Shown one piece after another: positions 15,684 through 24,982 of a stretch of 46,312 bases of DNA (positions are counted from its first letter, which is position 1; each line of letters begins with the position of its first letter). The translations under genes and the position numbers were made by a program. Below the pieces are notes generated by a model that was given only the letters and a program-made list of their open reading frames with translations, searched no databases and was not told the origin of the DNA. The stretch comes from an uncultured Coriobacteriaceae bacterium. Its GTDB lineage: Bacteria > Actinomycetota > Coriobacteriia > Coriobacteriales > UMGS124. The DNA lies in contig UQBS01000017.1 of NCBI GenBank assembly GCA_900539345.1, positions 1 through 46,312 of the forward strand, given 5' to 3'.

Positions 15684-17147
15684 TTATTTCAGCCCTTCTA
15701 CCAGGTCAATCAAATCTTGTTGAGAATGCACGCCCAGTTTGGCGTAGACGTTGCGCACGTGCGTCTTGGCGGTGGAGCGCGATACGACCATGCGCTCCTG
15801 GATGGCCGCCGTGTTGCGCCCGTGGGCGAGCAGCTCGAGCGCTTCGACCTCGCGCGGGGTCAGCGTGTATATGGCAGCCGCTGCTTTGCATGCCTGGGCA
15901 AGCACATCTACCTGCTCGGTTTGCTTAACGGGACGCACTGCTTCCACCTCGCGCACGGTCTTGTCAAAGTTGAAGACGTCGGGCGCCAAAACGTTGAAGG
16001 CGACGAATGCGAACACAATCATGGCAAGCAGTAGCGCGAAGAGTGCGGGATCGTGTGCGAGCACGTCGTTGGCGAGCAGGCCGAGCTGGGCTCCTGCAAC
16101 GCTGCCAAGGGAGTTGGCACCGCCTACAAAGAGGGCGACGCCCGTTGCAGCCATGGGGTTTCGGGCGCCGAGGTTGGCGACGATCATAAAGACGAGCATA
16201 CGCGTGAGATCAGACCCCGCGCGCAGCATCACATTCGATAGCGCAGGCATGCTTGTCAGGGAGTCAATGAGCGGGTTTACCAGCAGGAAGCCCGCAAGCA
16301 CACATAACATTGCCGCCTTGTAGAGCGCGTCGAGCCCTACGCGGTTGCATGCGAGCAGGGCGCAGGCAACCGCCAGCGCTGGAATGCATGCCAGTACGGT
16401 GGTTTGAGGCGTGGCGTTGACGCTTGAGAACGTCATGGCAAAGCCGAAAGAGGCCTTGAGCAGGATGAGCGTCACAAAGAGGGCGTTGCCGACCGGCAAG
16501 AACGAGCGCGGGTTCGTGACGCGCAGTTCTGCGATAGGGGCGGCCTGCGCCATGTCGCCCACAAGCATGGAAGAGGGGCGATACGCGAGCGCCATGACGA
16601 TGAGGCCCGCCGCGTAAAAAACCGCCAAGTGCACCGCGAGGGGAAGGGCTGTCACCAGGAGTTCGAGCGCATAGCTCAAAGCCCAGCCAGTGCATAGGGC
16701 GCCGAAGGTGCGACGAGTGCCCTGCTCTATGGCGAGGCTTGTAAGTTGCAGGAGAATGGTTGTGCCGAACCAGGTTGAGGCGACTGAGCGTAACAGTATG
16801 CCAACGGTGAGCAGCACGGGGTTTGCGAGCCAGATTCCCAAAAAGATTGATGGCACTCCGACAAGGTAACAGCCCGCTGCAATGCCCATCCAGGTGCGCG
16901 GCCGGCAGAGTTGGGGATGCTTGCTCAGCAGCACGTACAGCGCAAGCGCCAAGGCGGCCGCGGATAGCGTGCCCACGTCGCGGGCTTCCAAGAACACAGG
17001 CTTGAAGAGCGGAAAAACCGTCATGTTGAGAAGCGTGATGCCGAGCTGATAGACGCCGACGGCGCATGCTGCGGCAAGCCAGGCCGTGCGAGACGCGCGG
17101 GTGCTAGTTTTGTCGGGCGAGCAGCCCTGCGATGTCGTCTCGCTCAT
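15684..17147 (-). CDS. Membrane-bound LuxR-family regulator (2 of 5)
   Basis: A 487-residue protein with many hydrophobic segments from about residue 20 to 385 and a C-terminal LuxR domain (about 422-487: YTLTPREVEALELL, then RSTAKTHVRNVYAKLGV). GAAAGG precedes the ATG. It is divergent from the FAD/FMN flavoprotein at 17567, the presumed target, and is followed without a gap by ung. Confidence 0.9.
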   Translation of the reverse strand: MSETTSQGCSPDKTSTRASRTAWLAAACAVGVYQLGITLLNMTVFPLFKPVFLEARDVGTLSAAALALALYVLLSKHPQLCRPRTWMGIAAGCYLVGVPSIFLGIWLANPVLLTVGILLRSVASTWFGTTILLQLTSLAIEQGTRRTFGALCTGWALSYALELLVTALPLAVHLAVFYAAGLIVMALAYRPSSMLVGDMAQAAPIAELRVTNPRSFLPVGNALFVTLILLKASFGFAMTFSSVNATPQTTVLACIPALAVACALLACNRVGLDALYKAAMLCVLAGFLLVNPLIDSLTSMPALSNVMLRAGSDLTRMLVFMIVANLGARNPMAATGVALFVGGANSLGSVAGAQLGLLANDVLAHDPALFALLLAMIVFAFVAFNVLAPDVFNFDKTVREVEAVRPVKQTEQVDVLAQACKAAAAIYTLTPREVEALELLAHGRNTAAIQERMVVSRSTAKTHVRNVYAKLGVHSQQDLIDLVEGLK

Positions 17148-17174
17148 TGCGTGCCTTTCTCGGTTCCCTCACGC

Positions 17175-17251
17175 CCGAATGTGCGCCATCCAAGTCGGTC
17201 GCAGACTGGCTGACCTTGACGCTGGAAATTGCCCCAAGTCCGAATGTGCGC
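17175..17251. repeat. Direct repeat in LuxR/flavoprotein intergenic region
   Basis: CCGAATGTGCGC occurs at 17175-17186 and 17240-17251, 65 bp apart. It lies just upstream of the LuxR start and is a candidate regulator-binding element. Confidence 0.5.
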
Positions 17252-17305
17252 TTCTTTGAAACACACCGGCAAGTGTATCAGCGCTTGACAGCCCGAATCA
17301 ACAAA

Positions 17306-17415
17306 ACACCAGGTCGCGTAAAATCGACCCACGAGGGTGAGGACGGTATGAGGCGCGGGAAATCGAGGCTGAGAAACAGCAAAAGACCTGGTAGATAAGT
17401 TCGACCTGCTGGTGT
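17306..17415. promoter_or_regulatory. Spaced inverted half-sites upstream of FAD/FMN flavoprotein
   Basis: ACACCAGGTCG at 17306-17316 is mirrored by CGACCTGCTGGTGT at 17402-17415 (two extra bases), with a further GACCTGGT at 17385-17392. These ACCAGGTC-type half-sites could allow looping by the adjacent LuxR protein. The gap 17148-17566 holds no gene. Confidence 0.35.
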
Positions 17416-17566
17416 GAGGTGATTTAGGCGATTCTGGAGCAAAGTGTGCGTTGTCCAAGGGGCACGCGGGGCGCTGCGCCCCATGCCCGCCGACAGAGTT
17501 CGTCGCACAAGCGTTGCAAGCACCGCCTTGTAACACAGACACGTATCGAGCAAAGGAGTATTACCC

Positions 17567-19624
17567 ATGGAAATGACCCGCCGTTCGCTTCTTACCGCCG
17601 GTGCCGCCGCATCCGCAGCCGTTGCCGCTGCTGGCAGCCTCACTCTTGCCGCCGCTCCCCAGCAGGCTCAGGCCAAGGCCCCCGAGCGCAGCTCCGAGGA
17701 CTGGCTTGGGGCCGCTCCCGAGATCGCCGAGTCCGACATCGTCGAGACCCGCGAGTGCGAGCTGCTTATCGTAGGCGCCGGCAACGCCGGTATGGCCGCA
17801 GCCGCTTCCGCTGCCGAGCTTGGCATGGACTTCATCGTCGCCGAGAAGGGCTCCGTCGTGGGCGCCACGCGCCACTGGCTCGGCGCCGTCAACTCCAAGT
17901 ACTGCGAGGCCGCCGGTGTGTCCGACGACAAGGGCAAGCTGCTCAACGAGCTCGTTCGTTATGCCTCCGGCAAGTGCGATCCTCGCGTCTGGAAGGTCTG
18001 GATCGACGAGAGCGCCAGCATGATCGATTGGCTTGACGAGCTGCTCACCGAGGCCGGCATGACCTGCGCTCTCGATACTGACAACCAGGATCCCACGGGC
18101 GGCACCTGCTACTACATCCCCTACACCGAGCACTATTACTCCGGCAAGGACGCCGAGGGCAACCGTCTCGTTCGTAACGAGATTTTCGAGCGCTACATTA
18201 ACTCCCTCGGTTACAACGTGAGCTACGAGACGTCCCTCGTCAAGCTCGAGCAGGACGAGGCCGGCCGCGTGACGGGCGGCATCTTCCAGACCGCCGACGG
18301 CTATGTGCGCATCAACGCCAGCGCCGGCGTGCTGCTGGCTACGGGCGGCTACCCGGCCAACCCCGCCATGTGCAAGGCACTCGCCCCCATCATCGACCGC
18401 GTCGTGACGCTCGTGTACTACAACACCAACGACACGGGCGACGGCATCAAGGCTGCTATGTGGCTTGGCGCCCAGAAGGACGAGGACCCCGCACCCATGC
18501 TCTTCAACCGCGGCCTTGTGAAGCCCGGCGAGGATGCCGGTTATGTGTCCACCGAGGGCACGGGTGCTTTCGCCGGCCAGGGCAAGCAGTACAACATCGG
18601 CTCCCAGCCCTTCCTCAAGGTTGCCCGCGACGGCCGTCGCTACGGCAACGAGTCTACGCCGTACGACTTCGACCTCAACACCGTTGCTGAGAAGCCGGGC
18701 GGCGTCTTCTGCCAGGTGTTCGACAACAACGCTCGCGAGGACATCAAGCGTTTCAACACCATCGGCTGCTCCCGTCAGATTCAGCAGCAGCTGGCCGCCA
18801 AGCCCGACATCACCCTCGAGGAGTTCTTCGCCGACAAGATCGAGGAGGGCACCATCTTGATGGCCGACACCCTCGACGAGCTTGCCGACAAGCTGGGCTT
18901 TGAGGGCGAGGCCAAGGAGACCTTCCTGGCCACGTGCGACCACTACAACGAGATATTCGACGCCCAGGAGGACGACGAGTTCGGCAAGGAGGCCTACCGC
19001 CTCTCCGAGCTGCGCAACCCGCCGTTCTTCGGCGGCTGGTACGGCGGCAGCTTCCTGGGCACGGTCGACGGCCTGCGCATCAACGAGGAGATGCAGGTCC
19101 TCGACGTGAACGACCAGGTCATTGATGGTCTCTATGCTGCCGGCGACTGCTCGGGCAGCCTCTTTGGCAACAACTACCCCGAGTACATCGTTGCCTGCGC
19201 CTGCGGCCGCACTGTGACGTTTGGCCGTCACGTTGCCCGCCACCTCGCTGAGCTCGCTGGCTACGACCTGTCCAACGTCACCAAGGGCGATGTGAACTAC
19301 GTCGACCCCGAGGCCGCCGCTCAGGCTGAGGCCGCTGCGACCAAGACCGATGTCTCGACCGTCGCAGACGGCACCTACGAGGGCTCTGCCAAGGGCATCG
19401 GCGGCGACGTGCCCGTTACGGTGACCGTCGAGGGCGGCAAGATTTCCGCCGTCGAGGTCGGCGAGAACTCCGAGACCCAGGGCATCGGCTCCAAGGCCAT
19501 CGAGCAGCTGCCCGCTGCCATCGTTGCCGCCAACGGCACCGAGGGCGTCGACGCCGTCTCCGGCGCCACCGTCACCTCCAAGGCCATCTTCGACGCCGTG
19601 AACAGCGCTCTCGCCACCGCGTAA
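17567..19624 (+). CDS. Exported flavoprotein with C-terminal FMN-binding domain
   Basis: A 685-residue protein: twin-arginine signal (MTRRSLLTAGAA, processed near AQAK), FAD_binding_2 domain from about residue 66 (LLIVGAGNAGMAAAASAAEL) to about 570, then a linker and an FMN-binding domain (about 605-685). VSGATVTSKAI contains Thr668, the expected covalent FMN site. This FAD-then-FMN order is the reverse of the protein at 1855. The catalytic-loop region reads GRRYGNESTPYDFD, lacking the fumarate reductase Arg-Asp, so the acceptor is probably not fumarate. AAAGGAG eight bases upstream supports the start. Divergent from a membrane LuxR regulator. Confidence 0.9.
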   Translation: MEMTRRSLLTAGAAASAAVAAAGSLTLAAAPQQAQAKAPERSSEDWLGAAPEIAESDIVETRECELLIVGAGNAGMAAAASAAELGMDFIVAEKGSVVGATRHWLGAVNSKYCEAAGVSDDKGKLLNELVRYASGKCDPRVWKVWIDESASMIDWLDELLTEAGMTCALDTDNQDPTGGTCYYIPYTEHYYSGKDAEGNRLVRNEIFERYINSLGYNVSYETSLVKLEQDEAGRVTGGIFQTADGYVRINASAGVLLATGGYPANPAMCKALAPIIDRVVTLVYYNTNDTGDGIKAAMWLGAQKDEDPAPMLFNRGLVKPGEDAGYVSTEGTGAFAGQGKQYNIGSQPFLKVARDGRRYGNESTPYDFDLNTVAEKPGGVFCQVFDNNAREDIKRFNTIGCSRQIQQQLAAKPDITLEEFFADKIEEGTILMADTLDELADKLGFEGEAKETFLATCDHYNEIFDAQEDDEFGKEAYRLSELRNPPFFGGWYGGSFLGTVDGLRINEEMQVLDVNDQVIDGLYAAGDCSGSLFGNNYPEYIVACACGRTVTFGRHVARHLAELAGYDLSNVTKGDVNYVDPEAAAQAEAAATKTDVSTVADGTYEGSAKGIGGDVPVTVTVEGGKISAVEVGENSETQGIGSKAIEQLPAAIVAANGTEGVDAVSGATVTSKAIFDAVNSALATA

Positions 19625-19690
19625 AAGCCTGGCATCTTGGAGTCTTTTGCCTGGTAGTTTTCCTGTTGCATAGATTTACTCGCTTGGTTG

Positions 19691-19740
19691 CCCCGTCTCT
19701 CGAATTGCATGCGCTCATGCTTCGAGAGACGGGGGTTTGT
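19691..19740 (+). terminator. Terminator after FAD/FMN flavoprotein
   Basis: A perfect 14-bp stem, CCCCGTCTCTCGAA with TTCGAGAGACGGGG, followed by GTTTGTTGTTT. The rest of 19625-19939 is the leader of the hydrolase gene with nothing recognisable. Confidence 0.85.
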
Positions 19741-19939
19741 TGTTTGGTGGGACTCTTGACATGGGGTACCGCTCGTTTTGGCATTGTTCGCCTGCTCGTC
19801 ATCTCATGTGCCGCTGTGTATCGCGCCGATGCCCGAATTTTATGGAGCAGGTGTGTCCGCAGTGGGTATACAACATTCGAGACTCTGGCGCGACCGCCTT
19901 CGTGCGGCTGGACATGGCAATGAAACAGGGGTGACCGAC

Positions 19940-20941
19940 ATGGCGTGCGATTTTGCGTCTATCCAGGCTGACAACTACGTTTGCGAGCCGGGCGAGGTGG
20001 AAAGGCGAGAGATCTCCCTTTCCTCTAGCGATGGCACGTCTGCACTGGTTGGTTATATGTGGCAAGCCCCGGGCCCTGTCAAGCCCCGCGCGATTGTCCA
20101 GCTTGTGCATGGCATGGCGGAACACATCCTGCGCTACGAGCCGTTTGCCCGCTATCTGGCCACCTACGGCTTTCTGGTGGTGGGCCACGATCACATCGGT
20201 CATGGCGAGAGCGTCTCCGACCCTTCGAGCTGGGGCGTCATGAAGCCAAAGGTCGGTGCCGACCACCTTGTGGGGGACGTGCATCGCGTGCGCAATTACG
20301 TGCAGGTACGCAACCCGTACATCCCGTATTTCGTTTTCGGCCATTCGATGGGGTCGTTTGTTGTGCGCAACTACCTGTGCGCGTACGGCAAGGGTCTGAG
20401 TGGCGCCGTCGTGTGTGCCACGGGCTGGCAGCCGCCTTTCGCACTCGCCTTTGGCAAGCTCGTGTGCGACGTCGTGGGCGGCGTGCGCGGCTGGGATCAT
20501 CGCTCGAAATTCGTCAACTTCCTTGCCGACGGTGCCTATGGCCGCGCCTTTGGTCCCGAAGAGGGCGGCAAGCTCGGTTGGCTTACGCGCGACCCTGAGC
20601 AGCGCGAGCTTTTTGACAAGGACCCTGCCTGCGGCTTTGTGTTCTCCGTGGCTGCCTACCACGAGTTGTTTTCTCTCGTGGGGAGCAGCCAGAAGCGCAG
20701 CCGCGTGGCGTACATGCGCCCTGAGGTGCCGGTGCTGCTCATCGCTGGCTCGCAGGACCCTGTTGGCAACAACGGCGAGGCCATCCCCAAGGTTGCCCGT
20801 CTCATGCGCGCCTGCGGTGTGCGTGACGTGCAGGAGAAGATTTACCCCGACGCCCGCCACGAGCTCCTCAACGAAACGAACCGCGACGAGGTCTTTTCCG
20901 ACGTGCTCTGCTGGCTCGAAGGCCGCCTGGCGGCGGAGTAG
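19940..20941 (+). CDS. Alpha/beta hydrolase, lysophospholipase / monoacylglycerol-lipase type
   Basis: A 333-residue cytoplasmic hydrolase of the Hydrolase_4 (serine aminopeptidase S33) family. LVHGMAEHILRYEPFARYL is the oxyanion-hole region; FGHSMGSFV has nucleophile Ser136; GSQDPVG gives the acid; ARHELLNE the catalytic His. The start at 19940 (AGGGGTGACC upstream) gives the usual family length; a longer frame has no similarity. It probably hydrolyses a glycerolipid or other ester. Confidence 0.88.
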   Translation: MACDFASIQADNYVCEPGEVERREISLSSSDGTSALVGYMWQAPGPVKPRAIVQLVHGMAEHILRYEPFARYLATYGFLVVGHDHIGHGESVSDPSSWGVMKPKVGADHLVGDVHRVRNYVQVRNPYIPYFVFGHSMGSFVVRNYLCAYGKGLSGAVVCATGWQPPFALAFGKLVCDVVGGVRGWDHRSKFVNFLADGAYGRAFGPEEGGKLGWLTRDPEQRELFDKDPACGFVFSVAAYHELFSLVGSSQKRSRVAYMRPEVPVLLIAGSQDPVGNNGEAIPKVARLMRACGVRDVQEKIYPDARHELLNETNRDEVFSDVLCWLEGRLAAE

Positions 20942-20970
20942 AGACCTGTGGCGAACGATTAAAGAGCGTG

Positions 20971-21010
20971 GGGCCATCTGGGATTGAACTGCCCGGGTGG
21001 CCCTTTGAGT
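20971..21010 (+). terminator. Terminator after hydrolase
   Basis: A 12-bp stem (GGGCCATCTGGG with CCCGGGTGGCCC, two G-U pairs) followed by TTTGAGTTCTT, 30 bp past the stop. Confidence 0.65.
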
Positions 21011-21076
21011 TCTTATATACAGCGATAAGTTGACCGTGCCCTATCCTTGAAGGGGCTTGGGCGAAGGGCTATTGAG

Positions 21077-22585
21077 CTATGAGTTTCTTACCAGCTCGAT
21101 GACTTCTTGCTTGGTGTGGACCCCAAGCTTGCGATATAGACATTTGACGTGTCCCTGCACGGTGCCAAGGGAAATGCCGAGTGAGTCGGCAACCTTTTGA
21201 TAGCTTCGCCCCTCGCTCACAAGAAGCAATACATCGGTTTCTCTGGCTGTAAGGCCGAATTGGGACGCAAGCATCTTACAGGTTGCGGTAGGGGGTACTT
21301 GATTGTAGACCTGCATTGCTTGTATGTTCGGGCAAAAAGTACTCGCTGTGTTATTAAGTGCGGGGTCAGCTGGATCCATGTTGCCAAACCAGGAAATCTT
21401 TCCCATCGTGCGCGCATTCATAAAGACTATGGTCGCTACCACGGCTAGAAACGTCATAAATGGAACAACAAACGTTGTCACTTGTTGGGCCCATGCAGGG
21501 TCAGTCCCAATAAGAATTGGCGTGAGGTTTTTACCCAGGAAGTTTGGTAACACGCGGAATAAAAGCACGGTAGACCCGAACGCTGAAACTTCTGAAACGC
21601 CGCAGTTTTTTGCTGACATTGCAACAATGGCAAATAGTTCGACTTCAAAGCACCCTAGTACGGCGGAGAGTGATGCGGTGGCGACGTGCCCCATCATCGT
21701 GTTGCTGACAAGTAGGGAGAACATTCCTGCCATGAAGATCACGACAAGCCCGCTCCAGGTGATCTGAAGCAATCTTCCTTTGTCCTGTATGTGCCGGGAT
21801 GCGACAAGAATAAGGGCCGACATTACCAATGAGCAAACAATAGTAAGAAGTCTGTCGTTGTCTGGCACGGCCTCGGTCACGTACGCCAGCAATCCCACGG
21901 CAAGTCGGCCTGCGATAAGGAAGAAGCCAAGTATCCCGATGATGCCAAGGGGCATGGAGGGAGAAGCGTCGCGGCGCTCATGGGTGTCGCGGTCCTGCGT
22001 TTGTACGTTGCAACAAAACCAGGCGATTCCAGACAAAATAGGCGCAATGACAGCAACCGTAACCACGACGGGGAGGGGAAGGAAGGCTGTGAGCTGTAAT
22101 ACAGAGCTTGCCGCAAAGGCGAGGAGGAGTGCCAAGGCGGAGCGCGATGAGGACAGAGAGCAGATGCTGAATCCCCAGCACAGTGTTAACCAGGCATAGC
22201 CGAGCGAGCTCAGAAGGCAGCCTAGGGCGAGAATAAACTGGGCGAAGATGCCGAAAAATGGGGCTACAAGCGTCAGGGCCCATCCGAGGCTTCCTGTTAT
22301 GCAGGTGAGGCCTGCAATGAGACGGCGTTTCTCGATGAAACGTTCGAGATGTTTGTGGGCGACAGTGCCGACAAACAAGGCGATGCCCAGCCCAATCATT
22401 GTGGGTGTATAGGCGGACCACATCGTTTCAACTGGTTGTTGATAAAAAGCAAAGAGGGCAGAGTACTCGTACTTGCGGAAAAACGGCCACCAAAAAGTCA
22501 GCCCTAATACCAATGCAAGGAATGAGCCGGTAGAGCTTGCTTTATACGTACTAGTTGGATGTTCTTGAGCCGCTTGAATTATCAA
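21077..22585 (-). CDS. Membrane-bound LuxR-family regulator (3 of 5)
   Basis: A 502-residue protein with many hydrophobic segments (about 22-390) and a C-terminal LuxR domain at about 435-502 (FGLTARETDVLLLV, then GTVQGHVKCLYRKLGV). The start is TTG at 22585 with GAGG five bases upstream; no suitable ATG exists nearby. Base composition is more AT-rich than the flanking genes, as in the divergent cytochrome/flavoprotein pair, suggesting the three-gene unit moved together. Confidence 0.88.
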   Translation of the reverse strand: MIIQAAQEHPTSTYKASSTGSFLALVLGLTFWWPFFRKYEYSALFAFYQQPVETMWSAYTPTMIGLGIALFVGTVAHKHLERFIEKRRLIAGLTCITGSLGWALTLVAPFFGIFAQFILALGCLLSSLGYAWLTLCWGFSICSLSSSRSALALLLAFAASSVLQLTAFLPLPVVVTVAVIAPILSGIAWFCCNVQTQDRDTHERRDASPSMPLGIIGILGFFLIAGRLAVGLLAYVTEAVPDNDRLLTIVCSLVMSALILVASRHIQDKGRLLQITWSGLVVIFMAGMFSLLVSNTMMGHVATASLSAVLGCFEVELFAIVAMSAKNCGVSEVSAFGSTVLLFRVLPNFLGKNLTPILIGTDPAWAQQVTTFVVPFMTFLAVVATIVFMNARTMGKISWFGNMDPADPALNNTASTFCPNIQAMQVYNQVPPTATCKMLASQFGLTARETDVLLLVSEGRSYQKVADSLGISLGTVQGHVKCLYRKLGVHTKQEVIELVRNS

Positions 22586-22741
22586 TCTCGCCTCATTTGA
22601 CTGAACGCCATGGCCTCTCCTATTTTTACCGCAATGATTATCGCACGAATCCCATGCCCAAACGGGCGAGGGGATAGGATATTCTTGCGGAGCGGAATTT
22701 TAATATTTACCCGGTTTACCTGCATAAATAGAGTCAACCCC

Positions 22742-22786
22742 CATGCTTTATGAGGGAAGGGTCGAGTCGAAACGCCATGGTTTATG
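22742..22786. promoter_or_regulatory. Paired CATG(C/G)TTTATG operator candidates
   Basis: CATGCTTTATG at 22742-22752 and CATGGTTTATG at 22776-22786 are 34 bp apart, each at the core of a dyad (CCCCCAT/ATGAGGG and GCCAT/ATGGC). The spacing equals that of the palindrome pair at 1663-1713, in the equivalent position between a membrane LuxR gene and its divergent reductase. They are probable LuxR-protein sites. Confidence 0.6.
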
Positions 22787-22879
22787 GCTCGCTGGTCCAT
22801 CCGGTAAAGACCATAGTTGCTAACGGGCGCGGATGAACGTCGGCGTCTTATCGTAATGGCAAACCAAGGAGGAGAGACT

Positions 22880-23380
22880 ATGAGGAAGAACAGAGACTGC
22901 ATGGCTTCTGGACAAAATATGCCTCAGGTTATAAGTGCCCTGGCTGCGGCCGCGCTCGTTGGAGCGCTCGGTTTTGCGGCGTTTGCGATGGCAGACGTCT
23001 CTGACGGCGATTCGGACAAGGCTGGTACGGAGAACGTTCTGGCGCTTCATCAGGGGCTCGGTCTTGATTTGGAGAAAGTTGCCGCTGATGCTCAGGCCGC
23101 CCTGGCACAGGACGCAGCGCCGGTTGAGAAGTCGGCTGCTACGCTCGGTACCCGTGAATTTTGCCTGGGTTGTCATGACTGGGACTCCATCGTTGATTCC
23201 ACGATGCTTCCTGGTGATGTGACTGTGTATAACAAGCAGGGTTTGTATAACGTGCACGATAATCACAATGGTCTCGTGAACTGCTCCGACTGTCACTCAA
23301 TCGATGGCACGACGTCCACTCTGAGTTGCGTTGGCTGTCACTACATGGAGCTTCCCGCTGGTTGGACGGGCTTTTACTAA
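22880..23380 (+). CDS. Exported three-heme cytochrome c
   Basis: A 166-residue protein with an N-terminal hydrophobic segment (residues 17-38) that is either a signal peptide or a membrane anchor. Three CxxCH heme-attachment sites follow: CLGCH (95-99), CSDCH (135-139) and CVGCH (150-154); His126 and His129 are possible axial ligands. AGGAGGAG gives a strong ribosome-binding site. Its stop is 45 bases before the flavoprotein start, so it is presumably the electron donor to that enzyme. The cytochrome-plus-flavoprotein pair resembles in layout the cardiac glycoside reductase pair (cgr1/cgr2) of Eggerthella lenta, but identity of function is not claimed. Confidence 0.9.
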   Translation: MRKNRDCMASGQNMPQVISALAAAALVGALGFAAFAMADVSDGDSDKAGTENVLALHQGLGLDLEKVAADAQAALAQDAAPVEKSAATLGTREFCLGCHDWDSIVDSTMLPGDVTVYNKQGLYNVHDNHNGLVNCSDCHSIDGTTSTLSCVGCHYMELPAGWTGFY

Positions 23381-23425
23381 TTGACACTGAGTGATGACGA
23401 ACAACCATTGAAGGGGTGGACTGAT

Positions 23426-24982
23426 ATGAGCATGGATCTCTCTCGTCGTGACATGTTGATTGGGTCGGCGGCTTTGGGCGCCGTCGCTGCCGGTGCTGCA
23501 CATGTGGCATACGCTAAGGAAGAGCCGCTTGATGCTGCCGCGCCCGGCGTGGATCCCGTTGAGACTTACGAGTGCGACTTTGTGGTCGCAGGTTCCGGCA
23601 CTGCGGGCCTTTGCGCCGCTATTCGAGCGGCTGAATTGGGCATGTCGACCATTCTAGTTGACGTCAATACTGAGAATGGCATTGGTGGCAACTCGCGTTA
23701 TGTCGAGAATTGCGGCGAGGTTCCTGAGGGCGGCGCTGATGAACTGTATCGCAATCTTGTCGATTACCATCGCTTTGCCAGCAACGCCATTGTGACGCGT
23801 CGATTTGCCGATGACGCACAGAAGGTTATTGATTGGACGCGCGACAACCAGGGCGTTGTTTTTAAAGAGGGCCGCCTTAAGTATGAGGAGGACGGAAACG
23901 GCACCAATGGTGGCAAGACGGCTATCTACACCATGTACAACTATGCCATGGAGCTAGGCGTTCAGTTTCTCTTTGACGAGCGCGCTTATAGGCTGATCGT
24001 TAACGAAGATGGACGCGTCACGGGAGTGAAGTGCCGCAACCGCGTTGGCGAGGTCATTCAGATTAATGCCAAGGCCGTCGACCTGTGCACGGGCGGCTAC
24101 AGTTGCAACAAGGAGATGTTCGAGCGTTTTACCAACGTCTCTTACGATCGCGTCATCAATCGTGGCGGCATGGGCACTCAGATGGGCGACGGTATCACGA
24201 TGGGCGAGGAGCTTGGCGCCTTGCTTTTCCATCCTGAGGCTATTAACTACTGCAGTCCCATTCTTCCTGGTCACTACAACAAGGGTGCGCTTACCATTTG
24301 CGGTGTCAACCAGGCTGACACATGCTTCTTCAACGAGTCGGGTCGTCGTTTCTGCGATGAGGAGGTTATTTCCGACTGGACGACCTCTGGCAATATCTGT
24401 TCTCAGCAGCATCATATCTATATGATTGTTGACCAGGACTTTGTTCAGAAGATTATGGATGAAGGCGTTGTTACCAAGCGTCATAACTATTTTGAGGTTG
24501 GCGAGCCGGTTCCTCAGTTCCAGGACGAGATTGATGCCGCGCTTGTCCGTGAGAATCCTCGCGTGTATAAGGCCGACACGCTCGAGGAACTCTGTGCCAA
24601 CGTTGATATTGATGTTGAGACGACTATCGCAGAAATTGAGAAGTTCAACGGTTATGTGGACGCTGGTTTTGACGCAGACTTCATGAAGGACCCCCAGTAT
24701 CTGCGCAAGATTCAGACCCCGCCGTTCTACCTCTTCCGTTCACAGCTTGCGTTCTACAACAATGTTGGCGGTCTTCGCGTAGATGAATTCGCTCGCGTTA
24801 TCGGCTCCGACTATAAGCCGATTGTGGGCCTATATGCTGGCGGTTCTGATGCTGGCGGACTTTTCGGCCCGTATTACGACGTGTCAATCGCGCCTGGCTC
24901 TACGCAACTTTGGGGCCGAGTTAGTGGCTACTGGGCTGCAGAGCACGCTGCTAGCGAGCTGATTCCGTCGCTTGAGGCGTAA
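23426..24982 (+). CDS. Exported FAD-dependent reductase partnered with three-heme cytochrome
   Basis: A 518-residue protein with a twin-arginine signal (DLSRRDMLIGSAA; processed near AYAKE) and a FAD_binding_2 domain from about residue 50 (FVVAGSGTAGLCAAIRAAEL, GIGGNSRY). The catalytic-loop region is GRRFCDEEVISDW, without the fumarate reductase Arg-Asp. The C-terminal GLYAGGSDAGGLFGPYYD binds FAD. GAAGGGG precedes the chosen ATG. Codon usage is noticeably richer in A/T at third positions than the other flavoproteins here. Substrate unknown; it probably receives electrons through the cytochrome encoded just upstream. Confidence 0.88.
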   Translation: MSMDLSRRDMLIGSAALGAVAAGAAHVAYAKEEPLDAAAPGVDPVETYECDFVVAGSGTAGLCAAIRAAELGMSTILVDVNTENGIGGNSRYVENCGEVPEGGADELYRNLVDYHRFASNAIVTRRFADDAQKVIDWTRDNQGVVFKEGRLKYEEDGNGTNGGKTAIYTMYNYAMELGVQFLFDERAYRLIVNEDGRVTGVKCRNRVGEVIQINAKAVDLCTGGYSCNKEMFERFTNVSYDRVINRGGMGTQMGDGITMGEELGALLFHPEAINYCSPILPGHYNKGALTICGVNQADTCFFNESGRRFCDEEVISDWTTSGNICSQQHHIYMIVDQDFVQKIMDEGVVTKRHNYFEVGEPVPQFQDEIDAALVRENPRVYKADTLEELCANVDIDVETTIAEIEKFNGYVDAGFDADFMKDPQYLRKIQTPPFYLFRSQLAFYNNVGGLRVDEFARVIGSDYKPIVGLYAGGSDAGGLFGPYYDVSIAPGSTQLWGRVSGYWAAEHAASELIPSLEA

